This document shows positions 46,503-57,197 of a stretch of DNA of 64,000 nt, piece by piece (position 1 is the first letter of the stretch; the number at the start of each line of letters is the position of its first letter). The stretch comes from Pseudolactococcus piscium (GTDB lineage Bacteria; Bacillota; Bacilli; Lactobacillales; Streptococcaceae), in NCBI RefSeq assembly GCF_002441695.1, contig NZ_JXJW01000002.1, positions 129,199 to 193,198 of the forward strand. Direction: 5' to 3'. The position numbers and the translations under genes are program-made. The notes under the pieces are model-generated. The model did no database searches and had not been told where the DNA came from. It saw nothing but the letters and a program-made list of their open reading frames with translations.

Positions 46503-47170
46503 ATATAAAAAATATACGAATTGCGATTGACGGACCAGCTTCCAGTGGTAAATCAACAGTCGCTAAACTAATTGCTAAGGACTTTGACATCATTTACCTT
46601 GATACGGGTGCCATGTATCGTGTTGCAACCTACATTGCACTTTGTAATGGGTTAGATGACACAGATGGTCCAAGTATCATAGGGTTATTAAAAGAGAATC
46701 CAATTTCCTTTGGGAACTCACCGGAAGGTCAGCTTGTTTATACTGGTGAAGTCGATGTAACACATGCCATTCGACAAAACGATGTTACAAATGCTGTCTC
46801 CAAAATTTCAGCTGTAGCTGAAATTCGGGACTATTTGGTCGATGTTCAGCGCGAGATTGCAAGTCATGGTGGCATTGTCATGGATGGCCGAGATATTGGG
46901 ACTGTCGTATTACCTGATGCCGAACTGAAAATTTTTCTAGTTGCATCTGTTGAAGAACGTGCGCAACGGCGGTACAAAGAAAATTTACAAAAAGGCATAG
47001 AAACGGATTACGATTTGTTGAAATTTGAGATTGCTGAGAGAGATCGTAAAGACACAACACGATTAGTTAGTCCTTTAAAACAAGCAAGTGATGCAATCCT
47101 CATCGATACAACCGGTATCAATATTTCAGAAGTTGTCTCAAAAATAGAAGATTATGCAAGAAAAGTCTGA
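46499..47170 (+). CDS. cmk: Cytidylate kinase
   Basis: This 223-aa enzyme phosphorylates CMP and dCMP. It has the P-loop [38 protein letters not shown] and [10 protein letters not shown], all Cmk landmarks. It is coupled to the LysM gene by a 4-nt overlap. A weak hairpin before a T-run follows at about 47167-47190. Confidence 0.97.
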   Translation: MNIKNIRIAIDGPASSGKSTVAKLIAKDFDIIYLDTGAMYRVATYIALCNGLDDTDGPSIIGLLKENPISFGNSPEGQLVYTGEVDVTHAIRQNDVTNAVSKISAVAEIRDYLVDVQREIASHGGIVMDGRDIGTVVLPDAELKIFLVASVEERAQRRYKENLQKGIETDYDLLKFEIAERDRKDTTRLVSPLKQASDAILIDTTGINISEVVSKIEDYARKV

Positions 47171-47222
47171 CTTTGTTCAGCTTTTTTTTTACATTCTGTA
47201 AGCATTCTGTTAAAATGGGAGA

Positions 47223-48506
47223 ATGGATCAAAGAGTAAAATTAAGAATAGACTATTTACATGCAAATCTCAAGTATCTAAATGATGCAGAGCTAGCAGAA
47301 TATAATCGATTGACTGGACAGCATTTTATACGGCAAAGTCAAGCGCCACAGCAAGATGAACGCTATGATAATGGTCAATTTAATCAGAACGCCCAATATG
47401 GTCATCAAGGCCAGGATCGTCCTGATATGCACCAGCAACAAGCTTATGATAGCTATGGTGGGCAACCTAATCCTAGTATGCATCACCCCAATCATAAAAA
47501 AAACAAGAAAAAGCGGAAAAAAGTAGGGTTTTTAAAAAAACTAAGACGTTTTATTTTGTTGGTCCTGATTTTAATGATCGGATTTTTCATATATGGGTAT
47601 CAACGTGGTAAGAGTAAAGCGCCAGAAGGCTTGAAAACGGAAAAATTTTCTGGTAAGAAACCTGCTTCAGGCGCGATTAATATTTTAATCCTTGGGACAG
47701 ACCAACGAGATTTTCAAAATACAGGTGATGCGCGAAGTGACTCTATTATGGTCATGCAGATTAATAGCAAAGATCACAAGATTAAACTGGTCAGTTTTAT
47801 GCGAGATACACTCGTCTATCAGCCAGGTGTTAGCCAATATGGCGCAGATACTAAGATCAATGTCGCCTATAATATCGGCGAACAAGATCATAATCAAGGT
47901 GCTGAATATATGCGTGAGGTTTTGAATAAAAACTTTGGCATCGACATTACTTATTACGCTTTGGTTAACTTTAACAGTTTTGCAACAGTCATTGACTCTC
48001 TCTACCCGATGGGCCTTAAAATAGATGCCCAATTTTCAACAGTTGATCAGCAAAAAGTGACTTCAGTTAAAGTGCCAGATGACTTGAATTGGACACCTGC
48101 TCATCAAGATCCAGTGCAAGTGATTAAAACGGGACCACAGAAGATGGATGGTCGTACCTTACTTAACTATGCAAGATTCCGTAAAGATGATGAGGGCGAC
48201 TTTGGTCGTACCAAACGCCAACAACAAGTGATGAAGGCCATCATGTCTGGTGTTAAAAATCCCTTAACTCTGTTTACAGGCAGTTCAGCCTTGGGAACGA
48301 TAAAAGGTGTGACCTCGACTGACCTGACAAATTCGTTCATGTTGACCAAAGCCCCACGCTTGTTGTTTGATGCAAGTAAGGGGATTGAAAGCCATACTGT
48401 ACCTGAAAATGGTGACTGGGTTGATGCAATGGATCAATACGGTGGCGCCGGTTTATTGATTGATTTTGATAAGTACCAAGCTAAATTAAAAGATCTTTTG
48501 GGATAA
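47223..48506 (+). CDS. LytR-CpsA-Psr (LCP) family protein
   Basis: This 427-aa protein attaches anionic polymers to peptidoglycan. It has an unusually long cytoplasmic N terminus of about 110 residues, rich in Gln, His, Asn and then Lys (KNKKKRKKVGFLKKLRR), one membrane helix (about 113-130) and the LCP domain with DARSDSIMVMQIN, LVSFMRDTLV and NYARFRKDDEGDFGRTKRQQ. It has its own promoter: TTTACA (47188), 17 nt, TAAAAT (47211-47216), six bases before the ATG, so the mRNA is probably leaderless. A terminator follows. Confidence 0.92.
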   Translation: MDQRVKLRIDYLHANLKYLNDAELAEYNRLTGQHFIRQSQAPQQDERYDNGQFNQNAQYGHQGQDRPDMHQQQAYDSYGGQPNPSMHHPNHKKNKKKRKKVGFLKKLRRFILLVLILMIGFFIYGYQRGKSKAPEGLKTEKFSGKKPASGAINILILGTDQRDFQNTGDARSDSIMVMQINSKDHKIKLVSFMRDTLVYQPGVSQYGADTKINVAYNIGEQDHNQGAEYMREVLNKNFGIDITYYALVNFNSFATVIDSLYPMGLKIDAQFSTVDQQKVTSVKVPDDLNWTPAHQDPVQVIKTGPQKMDGRTLLNYARFRKDDEGDFGRTKRQQQVMKAIMSGVKNPLTLFTGSSALGTIKGVTSTDLTNSFMLTKAPRLLFDASKGIESHTVPENGDWVDAMDQYGGAGLLIDFDKYQAKLKDLLG

Positions 48507-48515
48507 ATAGTTAGA

Positions 48516-48546
48516 AAACTGATTTGATTGATAAATCAGTTTTTTA
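48516..48546 (+). terminator. Terminator after the LCP gene
   Basis: AAAACTGATTT pairs with AAATCAGTTTT around GATTGAT, followed by T-rich sequence. Confidence 0.85.
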
Positions 48547-48648
48547 TTTATATAATAGGCACAGATAGTCTAGTTTATGTCCGAAAAAAGACGGGATTAT
48601 CACTAAAAAAATAGGATAAAAATGGCATCAATGAAAAAATAGCAGGTG

Positions 48649-48667
48649 TCAAACAAGTGATGTTTGA
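48649..48667 (+). other. Inverted repeat in the dexB leader
   Basis: TCAAACA (48649-48655) and TGTTTGA (48661-48667) flank AGTGA. The half-sites resemble those of the scr operators but are set further apart, so it may be a hairpin or a relaxed operator about 60 nt before dexB. Confidence 0.4.
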
Positions 48668-48700
48668 TGTCATCTGAATAAAAAATCCCAATAGATGTAA

Positions 48701-50338
<1,638 letters not shown>

Positions 50339-50359
50339 ACCGAGTAATCGGTTTTTTTC
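50339..50359 (+). terminator. Terminator after dexB
   Basis: ACCGA pairs with TCGGT around GTAA, followed by T6-7. Confidence 0.75.
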
Positions 50360-50492
50360 ATAGTAGTCCAATTTGTCAGTAACACCTAGTTGATTTATGG
50401 TTACCTTAAGTCTTTTCCTATAAAATAGTGTAAAATAAATAAAAAGAGCGGTTATCCCATTATGGGGTAAATTAGAAAAGGAAGACAGGCCG

Positions 50493-51164
50493 ATGATTAA
50501 AATATTATTAGTGGAAGATGACATTTCTCTATCTAATTCAGTGTATGATTTCTTAGAAAACTTTGCGGATGTTGTTCAAGTATTTGATGGTGACGAGGGA
50601 TTATACGAGGCAGAAATGAATATCTATGATATGATTTTATTAGACCTCATGTTACCTGAAAAAAATGGCTTTGAGGTGCTGTCAGAGTTACGACAAAAAG
50701 GCATTAAGACGCCTGTCTTGATCATGACAGCTAAAGAGAGTATCGATGATAAAATACACGGATTTGATATTGGTGCTGATGATTACCTAACCAAACCTTT
50801 TTACTTAGACGAATTAAAGGCAAGAATTCAAGTCTTACTCAAACGTTATGGTAAAATTGAAGATACGTCAACCATTAAATATGATGATGCATTGGTAGTT
50901 AATACGGCCAACAATCGTGTGACCATATCCGGAGAAACAGTTGAGATTTTAGGTAAAGAATTCGACCTCTTACTCTATTTCTTGCAAAATCGAAATGTTA
51001 TCCTACCTAAAGAGCAAATATTTGATCGAATTTGGGGGTTTGACAGTGATACGACGGTTACGGTAGTTGAAGTTTACATGTCTAAGCTGCGTAAGAAATT
51101 AAAAGGGACGAAGTTCGCAGAAAACTTGTCCACTCTACGTAATGTCGGTTATATTTTAAGATAA
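50493..51164 (+). CDS. ciaR: Response regulator CiaR
   Basis: This 223-aa OmpR-type regulator has phospho-acceptor Asp51 in [11 protein letters not shown], the acidic pair Asp9-Asp10, Lys101 in LTKPFY and a C-terminal winged helix. The sequence is very close to streptococcal CiaR, which governs wall stress and competence responses and small RNAs in streptococci. GAAGACAGG precedes the ATG. No clear TTTAAG-N5-TTTAAG autoregulatory repeat was found upstream. Confidence 0.93.
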   Translation: MIKILLVEDDISLSNSVYDFLENFADVVQVFDGDEGLYEAEMNIYDMILLDLMLPEKNGFEVLSELRQKGIKTPVLIMTAKESIDDKIHGFDIGADDYLTKPFYLDELKARIQVLLKRYGKIEDTSTIKYDDALVVNTANNRVTISGETVEILGKEFDLLLYFLQNRNVILPKEQIFDRIWGFDSDTTVTVVEVYMSKLRKKLKGTKFAENLSTLRNVGYILR

Positions 51165-51186
51165 TAGGTCTGTTTAGGAGAGAAAT

Positions 51187-52527
51187 GTGAGAAAGTTGTT
51201 AAAGCACCGCAAAAAGATGAGTCGGCTTATCTTTAAATTTGACCTCAAGACTTTTTTCCACTTTGTTGTTGTCTTTACGATTATCTTTGGTGCCTTGACA
51301 TTAATCATCTTACAAACGCTAACAACTGGTATCTATAAGACAACGGATGAAACAATAGGTAGACTATCCAAAAATCCACTTGTCTTACTAAGCCTCGCTT
51401 CCCGTGATAATTCTGATAGTAGTTCGCTATACCAAGTGGATAATTTTGATGACCCCATCTTGTCAGATTCACCAAAAGTTGCGCCTAATCAAACAGTCGT
51501 CTTATATGATAAAAATGGTAGAGTTTTAAATGCAAAATCAGATATTACCTCAACTACCCTCTCTTCAAATCTAAAGTTTAGCAAGGCTAACCTGTCAAAA
51601 ATCACAACAGTGACCATGAAGACGGCAACTGGAGAAACCCTTCTTTATCGAACACGACTGTTTAAGGTCTCTTTTGACAAGCGGATTACGACAAATATTA
51701 CCTATATTCAACTATTCGTAAATGTCAATCAACTTTCTGAAAGTCTTGCACGTAGTCAGTTCATTATCATGACGACGATGATCAGTTTTTGGTTAATTTC
51801 ACTATTTGCAAGCATCTATCTGGCGCATTGGTCACAAAAACCGGTCCTGATTGCCTATGAAAAACAAAAGAATTTTGTTGAAAATGCCAGTCATGAACTC
51901 AGAACACCTTTAGCCATTTTACAAAATCGGTTAGAATTATTATTTCAAAGACCAACAGCTACCATCATTGACCAAAGTGAAAATATCTCTCAGAGTTTGG
52001 CAGAAGTTCGGAATATGCGCATACTGACGTCTAATTTACTTAATCTTGCTAAAAGAGATGATGGATTAAAGGTTGAATTGAGTGATGTTGACCAGACCTA
52101 TTTCGAAGCGATATTTGAGAATTATCAGTTGCTTGCTGAAAATTCGCAAAAACAATTTTCAAGTAACGTTGCCCTCAAAGGATCTGTTAAGCTGGATGAA
52201 GGTCTGATTAGACAGGTTTTAACGATTCTTTTTGATAATGCGGTGAAATATTCTGACCCAGGTAGTGACATTACGATGACGGTTGATAAGATTGGTCAAA
52301 ATTTGACCATCACGACAGCTGATAATGGCTATGGGATTTCAGATGATGACAAAAAGAAAATATTTGATCGCTTTTATCGTGTTGATAAAGCTCGGACACG
52401 TCAAAAAGGTGGTTTTGGCTTAGGCTTATCTCTAGCCAAACAAATTATTGATGCCTGCGGGGGCAAGCTAGAGGTCCAGGATAACCAGCCAAAAGGAACA
52501 AAATTCATCATCAAATTAAAAGTCTAA
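51187..52527 (+). CDS. ciaH: Sensor histidine kinase CiaH
   Basis: This 446-aa kinase has two membrane helices (about 22-42 and 193-215) enclosing an extracellular sensor domain of about 150 residues, the H box ENASHELRTP with His236, and ATPase motifs LFDNAVKYSD, DNGYGISDDD and GGFGLGLSLAKQI. The C-terminal half strongly resembles CiaH. The start is a GTG at 51187 with AGGAGAG upstream; an ATG at 51220 is an alternative. It follows ciaR by 22 nt. Confidence 0.92.
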   Translation: MRKLLKHRKKMSRLIFKFDLKTFFHFVVVFTIIFGALTLIILQTLTTGIYKTTDETIGRLSKNPLVLLSLASRDNSDSSSLYQVDNFDDPILSDSPKVAPNQTVVLYDKNGRVLNAKSDITSTTLSSNLKFSKANLSKITTVTMKTATGETLLYRTRLFKVSFDKRITTNITYIQLFVNVNQLSESLARSQFIIMTTMISFWLISLFASIYLAHWSQKPVLIAYEKQKNFVENASHELRTPLAILQNRLELLFQRPTATIIDQSENISQSLAEVRNMRILTSNLLNLAKRDDGLKVELSDVDQTYFEAIFENYQLLAENSQKQFSSNVALKGSVKLDEGLIRQVLTILFDNAVKYSDPGSDITMTVDKIGQNLTITTADNGYGISDDDKKKIFDRFYRVDKARTRQKGGFGLGLSLAKQIIDACGGKLEVQDNQPKGTKFIIKLKV

Positions 52528-52591
52528 TTAGTTATCGAAATTAGTTATCGAGATTAGCTATTGATAGTAGCAAAAGAAGGGAGTCATCAGC

Positions 52592-52873
52592 ATGCTTAAA
52601 AATATCGTGAATCGCATACTCATTGCACCAGTTAGACTCTATCAGGTCGCAATTTCACCTTTGTTACCAGGTGCTTGCCGTTACCATCCAACCTGTTCTA
52701 ACTATATGATTACGGCTATCCATAAACATGGTATCCTGGGTGTCGTGATGGGAACTGCTCGTATTTTGAGGTGTAATCCATTTGTTAAAGGTGGGATTGA
52801 TTATGTACCAGATCATTTCTCCTTAAAAAGAAACGCAGTGAATCCCTATTCACGGAGCGCTAAAGATATATAA
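52592..52873 (+). CDS. yidD: Membrane protein insertion efficiency factor YidD
   Basis: This 93-aa protein has the YidD landmarks [28 protein letters not shown] and [17 protein letters not shown]. It is an amphipathic membrane-associated helper of YidC insertion. It stands alone after ciaH, preceded by AAGAAGGG and followed by a terminator. Confidence 0.95.
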   Translation: MLKNIVNRILIAPVRLYQVAISPLLPGACRYHPTCSNYMITAIHKHGILGVVMGTARILRCNPFVKGGIDYVPDHFSLKRNAVNPYSRSAKDI

Positions 52874-52879
52874 CAAAAA

Positions 52880-52912
52880 AAATAAAAAATAACCGTAATT
52901 CTGGTTATTTTT
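52880..52912 (+). terminator. Terminator after yidD
   Basis: AAAATAACC pairs with GGTTATTTT around GTAATTCT, followed by further T. Confidence 0.8.
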
Positions 52913-52984
52913 TGTTATAATTTGATTAGCTATTTTATAGCAAAGTGAATGAAGATAGATGGATATAAATTAGGAGGATGTAGT

Positions 52985-54055
52985 ATGTTTTTAGCACTGA
53001 ATGAAATTCGGCATTCAAAATTAAGATATGCACTAGTGATTGGTGTGACTTTTTTGATTGCCTATCTTGTTTTTTTCTTATCAGGATTAGCTTATGGATT
53101 AGCCCAACAGTATCAGCTTGCCGTAAATAAATGGGAAGCAACGAATATTTTGCTGTCGGATAAGGCAAATGATAATCTAGCCATGTCGATGATTGACCCA
53201 GATGCTGTTAATCAAGTAAAAGCGACAGACAAGGCAGTACTTGCACAAATGCCCGGTATTATTTTTAACATCAAAGACTCAGATGATAAGCAAAATGTCA
53301 GTTTCTTTGGGATTAAGCCAAATGAATTTTTAAAGCCAAATGTGATTGAGGGCAAGATGTTCTCAGCAGCAGGAGAAGTTGTTGCGGATAACAGCTTAAA
53401 AACACGGTATAAGTATCAACTAGGCGATAAGGTTAAATTAGCAACGAATAATGAATCATTAACCATCGTAGGCTTTACCGATAATGCTAAATTTAGCGTA
53501 GCGCCAGTCCTTTATACCTCGCTTGATACCTTTAAAACGATTCGCTATGGTGCAGCAAATGTAGGGCAACAAAAGGATTTGATTAATGCCATCGTGACAA
53601 AGGGTGAGCTGACTGATAAACCTGATGGTCTTGAAAAACTGACGATTGCCAAATTTATCAATGTTCAGCCTGGCTACAATGCACAAGTCTTAACCTTTAG
53701 CTTTATGATTGGCTTCCTAGTGGTGATTGCAGCGGTTGTTATCGGTATATTCATCTATGTCTTAACCATGCAAAAAGTTGCAATTTTCGGCGTCATGAAA
53801 GCACAAGGTATCTCGAGTGGCTATATTGCTAGATCTGTGATTGCACAAACAGTGATTCTGTCTGCAGGTGGTGTATTATGTGGCTTAGTTGCAACTTTAG
53901 CATCTGCTTTAGTCTTACCTGATGCTGTGCCTTTCCAAACTAATCCTGTATTTTTAGCTGGGATTGGGATTCTTATCGTGCTTGTGGCAATTTTAGGCGC
54001 TTTATTCTCAGTACGTTCAATTGTTAAAATTGATCCCTTGAAAGCAATCGGGTAG
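52985..54055 (+). CDS. hrtB: ABC transporter permease, HrtB-like
   Basis: This 356-aa MacB/FtsX-type permease has one N-terminal helix, a large extracellular domain (about 40-225) and three C-terminal helices. I start at MFLALNEIRHSK (52985), which has AGGAGG upstream; the longer frame opens before that site. The N terminus and overall shape resemble HrtB, which with HrtA exports haem in lactococci and staphylococci. The ATPase follows 12 nt later. The TetR-type repressor HrtR found with it in Lactococcus is not present here, nor is its operator evident. Confidence 0.78.
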   Translation: MFLALNEIRHSKLRYALVIGVTFLIAYLVFFLSGLAYGLAQQYQLAVNKWEATNILLSDKANDNLAMSMIDPDAVNQVKATDKAVLAQMPGIIFNIKDSDDKQNVSFFGIKPNEFLKPNVIEGKMFSAAGEVVADNSLKTRYKYQLGDKVKLATNNESLTIVGFTDNAKFSVAPVLYTSLDTFKTIRYGAANVGQQKDLINAIVTKGELTDKPDGLEKLTIAKFINVQPGYNAQVLTFSFMIGFLVVIAAVVIGIFIYVLTMQKVAIFGVMKAQGISSGYIARSVIAQTVILSAGGVLCGLVATLASALVLPDAVPFQTNPVFLAGIGILIVLVAILGALFSVRSIVKIDPLKAIG

Positions 54056-54067
54056 GAGGTAGAAATA

Positions 54068-54742
54068 ATGAATGCAATTGAATTAAAAAATGTCACTAAA
54101 TGTTTTAAAGATGGTGATGATAAAATAGAAGCCTTAAAAGCAACCAATTTTTCTGTAAAAAAAGGGGAATTTGTCGCCATCATCGGACCCTCAGGATCAG
54201 GAAAGAGTACACTTTTAACGATAGCAGGTGGTTTGCAAGCCCCTTCTGAAGGTGAAGTGCTAGTAAATGGGAACAGCTTTAGTGGAAAAAAAGAAAAAGC
54301 GCGTGCTAAACTGCGCTTTGAAGAGATTGGTTTTATTTTACAAGCCTCAAATCTAGTGCCATTCTTAACAGTCAAAAAACAACTACAGCTTGTTGATAAA
54401 GTGACTAAAAATAAAGCAAAGAAAACAGGCACTGATTTACTAGCGCAGTTAGGTGTTGACAGTCTTGTTAATAAATACCCCGATGAGTTATCAGGCGGTG
54501 AAAGACAGCGTGTTGCCATTGTACGTGCGCTCTATAATGATCCGACGATCATCTTAGCAGATGAACCAACTGCAAGTCTGGATACGGATAAAGCATTTGA
54601 AGTCGTTAAGATTCTTGCTAAAGAAACAAAAGAAAAAAACAAAGCAACGATCATGGTTACCCACGATTTACGTTTAGTTGACTATTGTGATAAAGTATAT
54701 TACATGGAAGATGGTATATTAAGCGAAAAGACAGCTAATTAA
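54068..54742 (+). CDS. hrtA: ABC transporter ATPase, HrtA-like
   Basis: This 224-aa ATPase has Walker A GPSGSGKST, signature LSGGERQRVAIVRA, Walker B ILADEPTASLD and switch His in VTHDLR. It pairs with the upstream permease as a MacB-type complex; the haem substrate is inferred from resemblance to HrtA. GGAGG lies 8 nt before the ATG. A terminator follows. Confidence 0.82.
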   Translation: MNAIELKNVTKCFKDGDDKIEALKATNFSVKKGEFVAIIGPSGSGKSTLLTIAGGLQAPSEGEVLVNGNSFSGKKEKARAKLRFEEIGFILQASNLVPFLTVKKQLQLVDKVTKNKAKKTGTDLLAQLGVDSLVNKYPDELSGGERQRVAIVRALYNDPTIILADEPTASLDTDKAFEVVKILAKETKEKNKATIMVTHDLRLVDYCDKVYYMEDGILSEKTAN

Positions 54743-54780
54743 TTCATTTTTATGATTAGATGAATCATAGCTAGTAAGTC

Positions 54781-54816
54781 CCCTTGTAGGTTTACCCTAT
54801 AAGGGGTTTTTGCTAC
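54781..54816 (+). terminator. Terminator after hrtA
   Basis: CCCCTT pairs with AAGGGG, with TAGG/CCTA inside, followed by T5. Confidence 0.85.
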
Positions 54817-54831
54817 CGTAAAAAAGGGTAT

Positions 54832-54866
54832 AAAAAAGGCACCTACTCATTTAGTTAAGTAGATGC
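54832..54866 (-). terminator. Terminator of the small HicB-like gene
   Basis: On the minus strand GCATCTACT (54866-54858) pairs with AGTAGGTGC (54847-54839), including one G-U pair, followed by six T. Confidence 0.75.
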
Positions 54867-54908
54867 TGCTATAAAGGTGGATAGTTTTCCATGATTATCT
54901 TTCTTTAT

Positions 54909-55064
54909 TTAAATTATTGATTTTAAATTGAATACCGCTTCCTCAAGTGTAATACCTGATGCGTAAATGCTATTATCTTCAGTAAGATACGCTTGAAATC
55001 TGTTTGATACAGTGTCAAGAGATACTCTATATTTAAAGTCTTCGCTTGTGTATGTGAATGTCAT
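54909..55064 (-). CDS. Small protein of 51 aa, HicB-antitoxin-like
   Basis: This short gene begins MTFTYTSEDFKYRVSLDTVS and ends ITLEEAVFNLKSII. The second half has the pattern of HicB-type partial RNase H folds (a strand, a turn, then G-x-T-x-E-E-A-x-x-N-L). It has a strong ribosome site (GAAAGGGG, nine or so bases before the ATG), a minus-strand promoter (TTGACA at 55160-55155, 17 nt, TAATCT) and its own terminator, so it is very likely expressed. No HicA toxin gene lies on either side. It could be an orphan antitoxin or an unrelated small protein with this fold. Confidence 0.7.
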   Translation of the reverse strand: MTFTYTSEDFKYRVSLDTVSNRFQAYLTEDNSIYASGITLEEAVFNLKSII

Positions 55065-55131
55065 TTTGCATTCCCCTTTCTTAAATCTCGACGAAAGGTT
55101 ACTATAACGAAGATAACGAAATTCTTATATC

Positions 55132-55160
55132 AGATTACCACATAGAAGGTGAGATGTCAA
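55132..55160 (-). promoter_or_regulatory. Promoter of the HicB-like gene
   Basis: TTGACA (55160-55155), 17-nt spacer and TAATCT are read on the minus strand, about 70 nt before the start codon. Confidence 0.55.
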
Positions 55161-55302
55161 CTGTTTTTAAAAACTATTTTTTTCTACATGTTAAACCCTT
55201 TCAGTAAGGGGTTAAGGTCAAGGTAAAATTAGTCCCTGACTAAGGCATAAAATTTGAGGAAGATCGCGTGCAGACAGATCAAGCTTTTGATATAATAAAA
55301 GG

Positions 55303-57108
55303 ATGACAAGGACAATAGAACTATTAAAATCAGTATATGGCTATGACAAATTTCGGGAAGGCCAGGAAGCAATTATCGACAGTGTGCTGTCAGGTAATAG
55401 GACCTTAGGTATCATGCCAACAGGAGGCGGGAAATCTCTAACCTATCAAATTCCTGCTATGCTATTACCCGGCTGCACCATGGTGATATCGCCTCTCATT
55501 TCCTTGATGAAAAATCAGGTGGATGAGTTAGTTGCGGCAGGTGTATCGGCAACGATGATTAATAGCTCGCTTGATTTTGAGGAGATTAAGGAAAGAACCT
55601 ACGATATCCGACGAGGGGTCTATAAGATATTTTTTGTGGCACCAGAACGCCTAGAAGATGCCTATTTTTACCAATTTATTCAAAGTCTAGACCTGAGCTT
55701 AGTTGTCATCGACGAAGTACATGTTTTATCTCAGTGGGGACATGATTTTAGACCCTCTTATTTAAAGGCAGTTGACTTGATAGCAGGGCTAACTAATCGG
55801 CCAAATGTCATGGCGCTGACAGCAACCGCAACAGAAAAAGTACAGGCAGATTTAGCACAGATATTGGCGATTGATAAAACTGTTAAAACAGGTTTTGCTA
55901 GGGGCAATCTTGCCATAAAAATCGAAAAAGGCTTATCAAGTGGTGATAAATTAAAATTTGTCGTTGCTTATGTTAACAATCATCCGGATGATGTTGGCAT
56001 TATCTATGCAGGTACACGTAAAAAAGTAGATGAATTGGCTGCATTGCTTGCGACGTCTGGCATTGTTTCTGGTCGCTATCATGCTGGCATGTCTGATGTA
56101 GAACGTGAAGCTGCTCAAAATGGTTTTTTATATGATGAATTTCAGGTCATCATCGCGACCAATGCCTTTGGTATGGGGATTAATAAAACAAATGTTCGGT
56201 ATGTGATTCATTTAGGTATGCCTGGATCGATTGAAGCTTACTACCAAGAAATTGGGAGAGCAGGTCGAGACGGTTTGCCAAGTGAGACGATTTTGCTATA
56301 TTCTGCACGTGATATCCAACTCCAACGTTTTTTCATTGACAATGCAGAAAATCAAGATCCTACTTATAGGCACCGTGAACTAGCTAAGTTACAAGAAATG
56401 ACGGCCTTTTCAGCTACAGAAGCTTGTCTCCAACGCTATATCATCCAGTATTTTGGTGAAGAGATGGTACCGTGTGGCACTTGTTCTACTTGTACAGATA
56501 CGCGTGAATTAACAGATATGACAGTCGCCGCACAAAAAGTGCTATCCAATATCGTCAGAATGGGTCAGATGCGTGAAGGTCATTATTCGAGGACACAGGT
56601 TGTCAGTGTCCTAAGAGGGAAGTTAGCTGAAAAAATGCGTTGGACTGGTTTTGATACGCTCTCAACTTATGGGTTAATGTCAGAGTGGTCAGTAAAAAAA
56701 TTAAATCATTTTGTCGATTACCTGGTTGCGGATGGCTATCTTTTAGTTGCTGGAGAATATAACGGACTCAGTATCTCAGAAAAAGGCGTTCAGGTATTAA
56801 AATCTGAACAACAAGTGATGATGCGTGAAATCAAAGTTGCTGAAGCCATCCAGAAATCTGTTGCAAGTAAACGAGAAGTTGGTGGCAAGTTATTCGAGTT
56901 ACTCCGAAAAGAACGATCAAGCTTTGCCAAAACACTTGCGCTACCACCATTTATGATTTTTTCAGATCAAGTATTGATGAATTTGGCTGAGGCAGAACCG
57001 ACAAGTCTATCACAAATGCTAACCGTGTCTGGTATAGGTGAAAAAAAAGCTGCTCAATTTGGTCAAGCTTTCTTAACAGTTATAAAAGAATTCAGTGAGA
57101 CAACTTGA
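55303..57108 (+). CDS. recQ: ATP-dependent DNA helicase RecQ
   Basis: This 601-aa 3'-5' helicase repairs stalled forks and recombination intermediates. Walker A is PTGGGKSLTYQIP (Lys44), Walker B reads IDEVHVLSQWGHDFRP (DEVH in place of the usual DEAH), followed by ALTATAT and the arginine-finger region QEIGRAGRDG. The zinc-binding cysteines are in EACLQRY and CGTCSTC, with winged-helix and HRDC domains to the end. The extended -10 TGATATAAT ends six bases before the ATG, suggesting a leaderless mRNA. Confidence 0.96.
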   Translation: MTRTIELLKSVYGYDKFREGQEAIIDSVLSGNRTLGIMPTGGGKSLTYQIPAMLLPGCTMVISPLISLMKNQVDELVAAGVSATMINSSLDFEEIKERTYDIRRGVYKIFFVAPERLEDAYFYQFIQSLDLSLVVIDEVHVLSQWGHDFRPSYLKAVDLIAGLTNRPNVMALTATATEKVQADLAQILAIDKTVKTGFARGNLAIKIEKGLSSGDKLKFVVAYVNNHPDDVGIIYAGTRKKVDELAALLATSGIVSGRYHAGMSDVEREAAQNGFLYDEFQVIIATNAFGMGINKTNVRYVIHLGMPGSIEAYYQEIGRAGRDGLPSETILLYSARDIQLQRFFIDNAENQDPTYRHRELAKLQEMTAFSATEACLQRYIIQYFGEEMVPCGTCSTCTDTRELTDMTVAAQKVLSNIVRMGQMREGHYSRTQVVSVLRGKLAEKMRWTGFDTLSTYGLMSEWSVKKLNHFVDYLVADGYLLVAGEYNGLSISEKGVQVLKSEQQVMMREIKVAEAIQKSVASKREVGGKLFELLRKERSSFAKTLALPPFMIFSDQVLMNLAEAEPTSLSQMLTVSGIGEKKAAQFGQAFLTVIKEFSETT

Positions 57109-57197
57109 TAAGTTAGGTTTACATTTGTCAATGAAAGCGTTATAATTATAATGTACTATGTGAAAAAAAATACGAATTTATTATATTAGGAGACCCG

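Noticed and set aside
50339-50492. CiaR-binding repeat upstream of ciaR
   Set aside because: Only a single TTAAG-like element is present, without the partner at five bases.
52910-52984. HrtR operator before hrtB
   Set aside because: No palindrome of the expected type was found, only an ordinary promoter and ribosome site.
54743-55302. HicA toxin partner for the HicB-like gene
   Set aside because: Neither strand of the flanking 560 bp holds a second small gene with a ribosome site.
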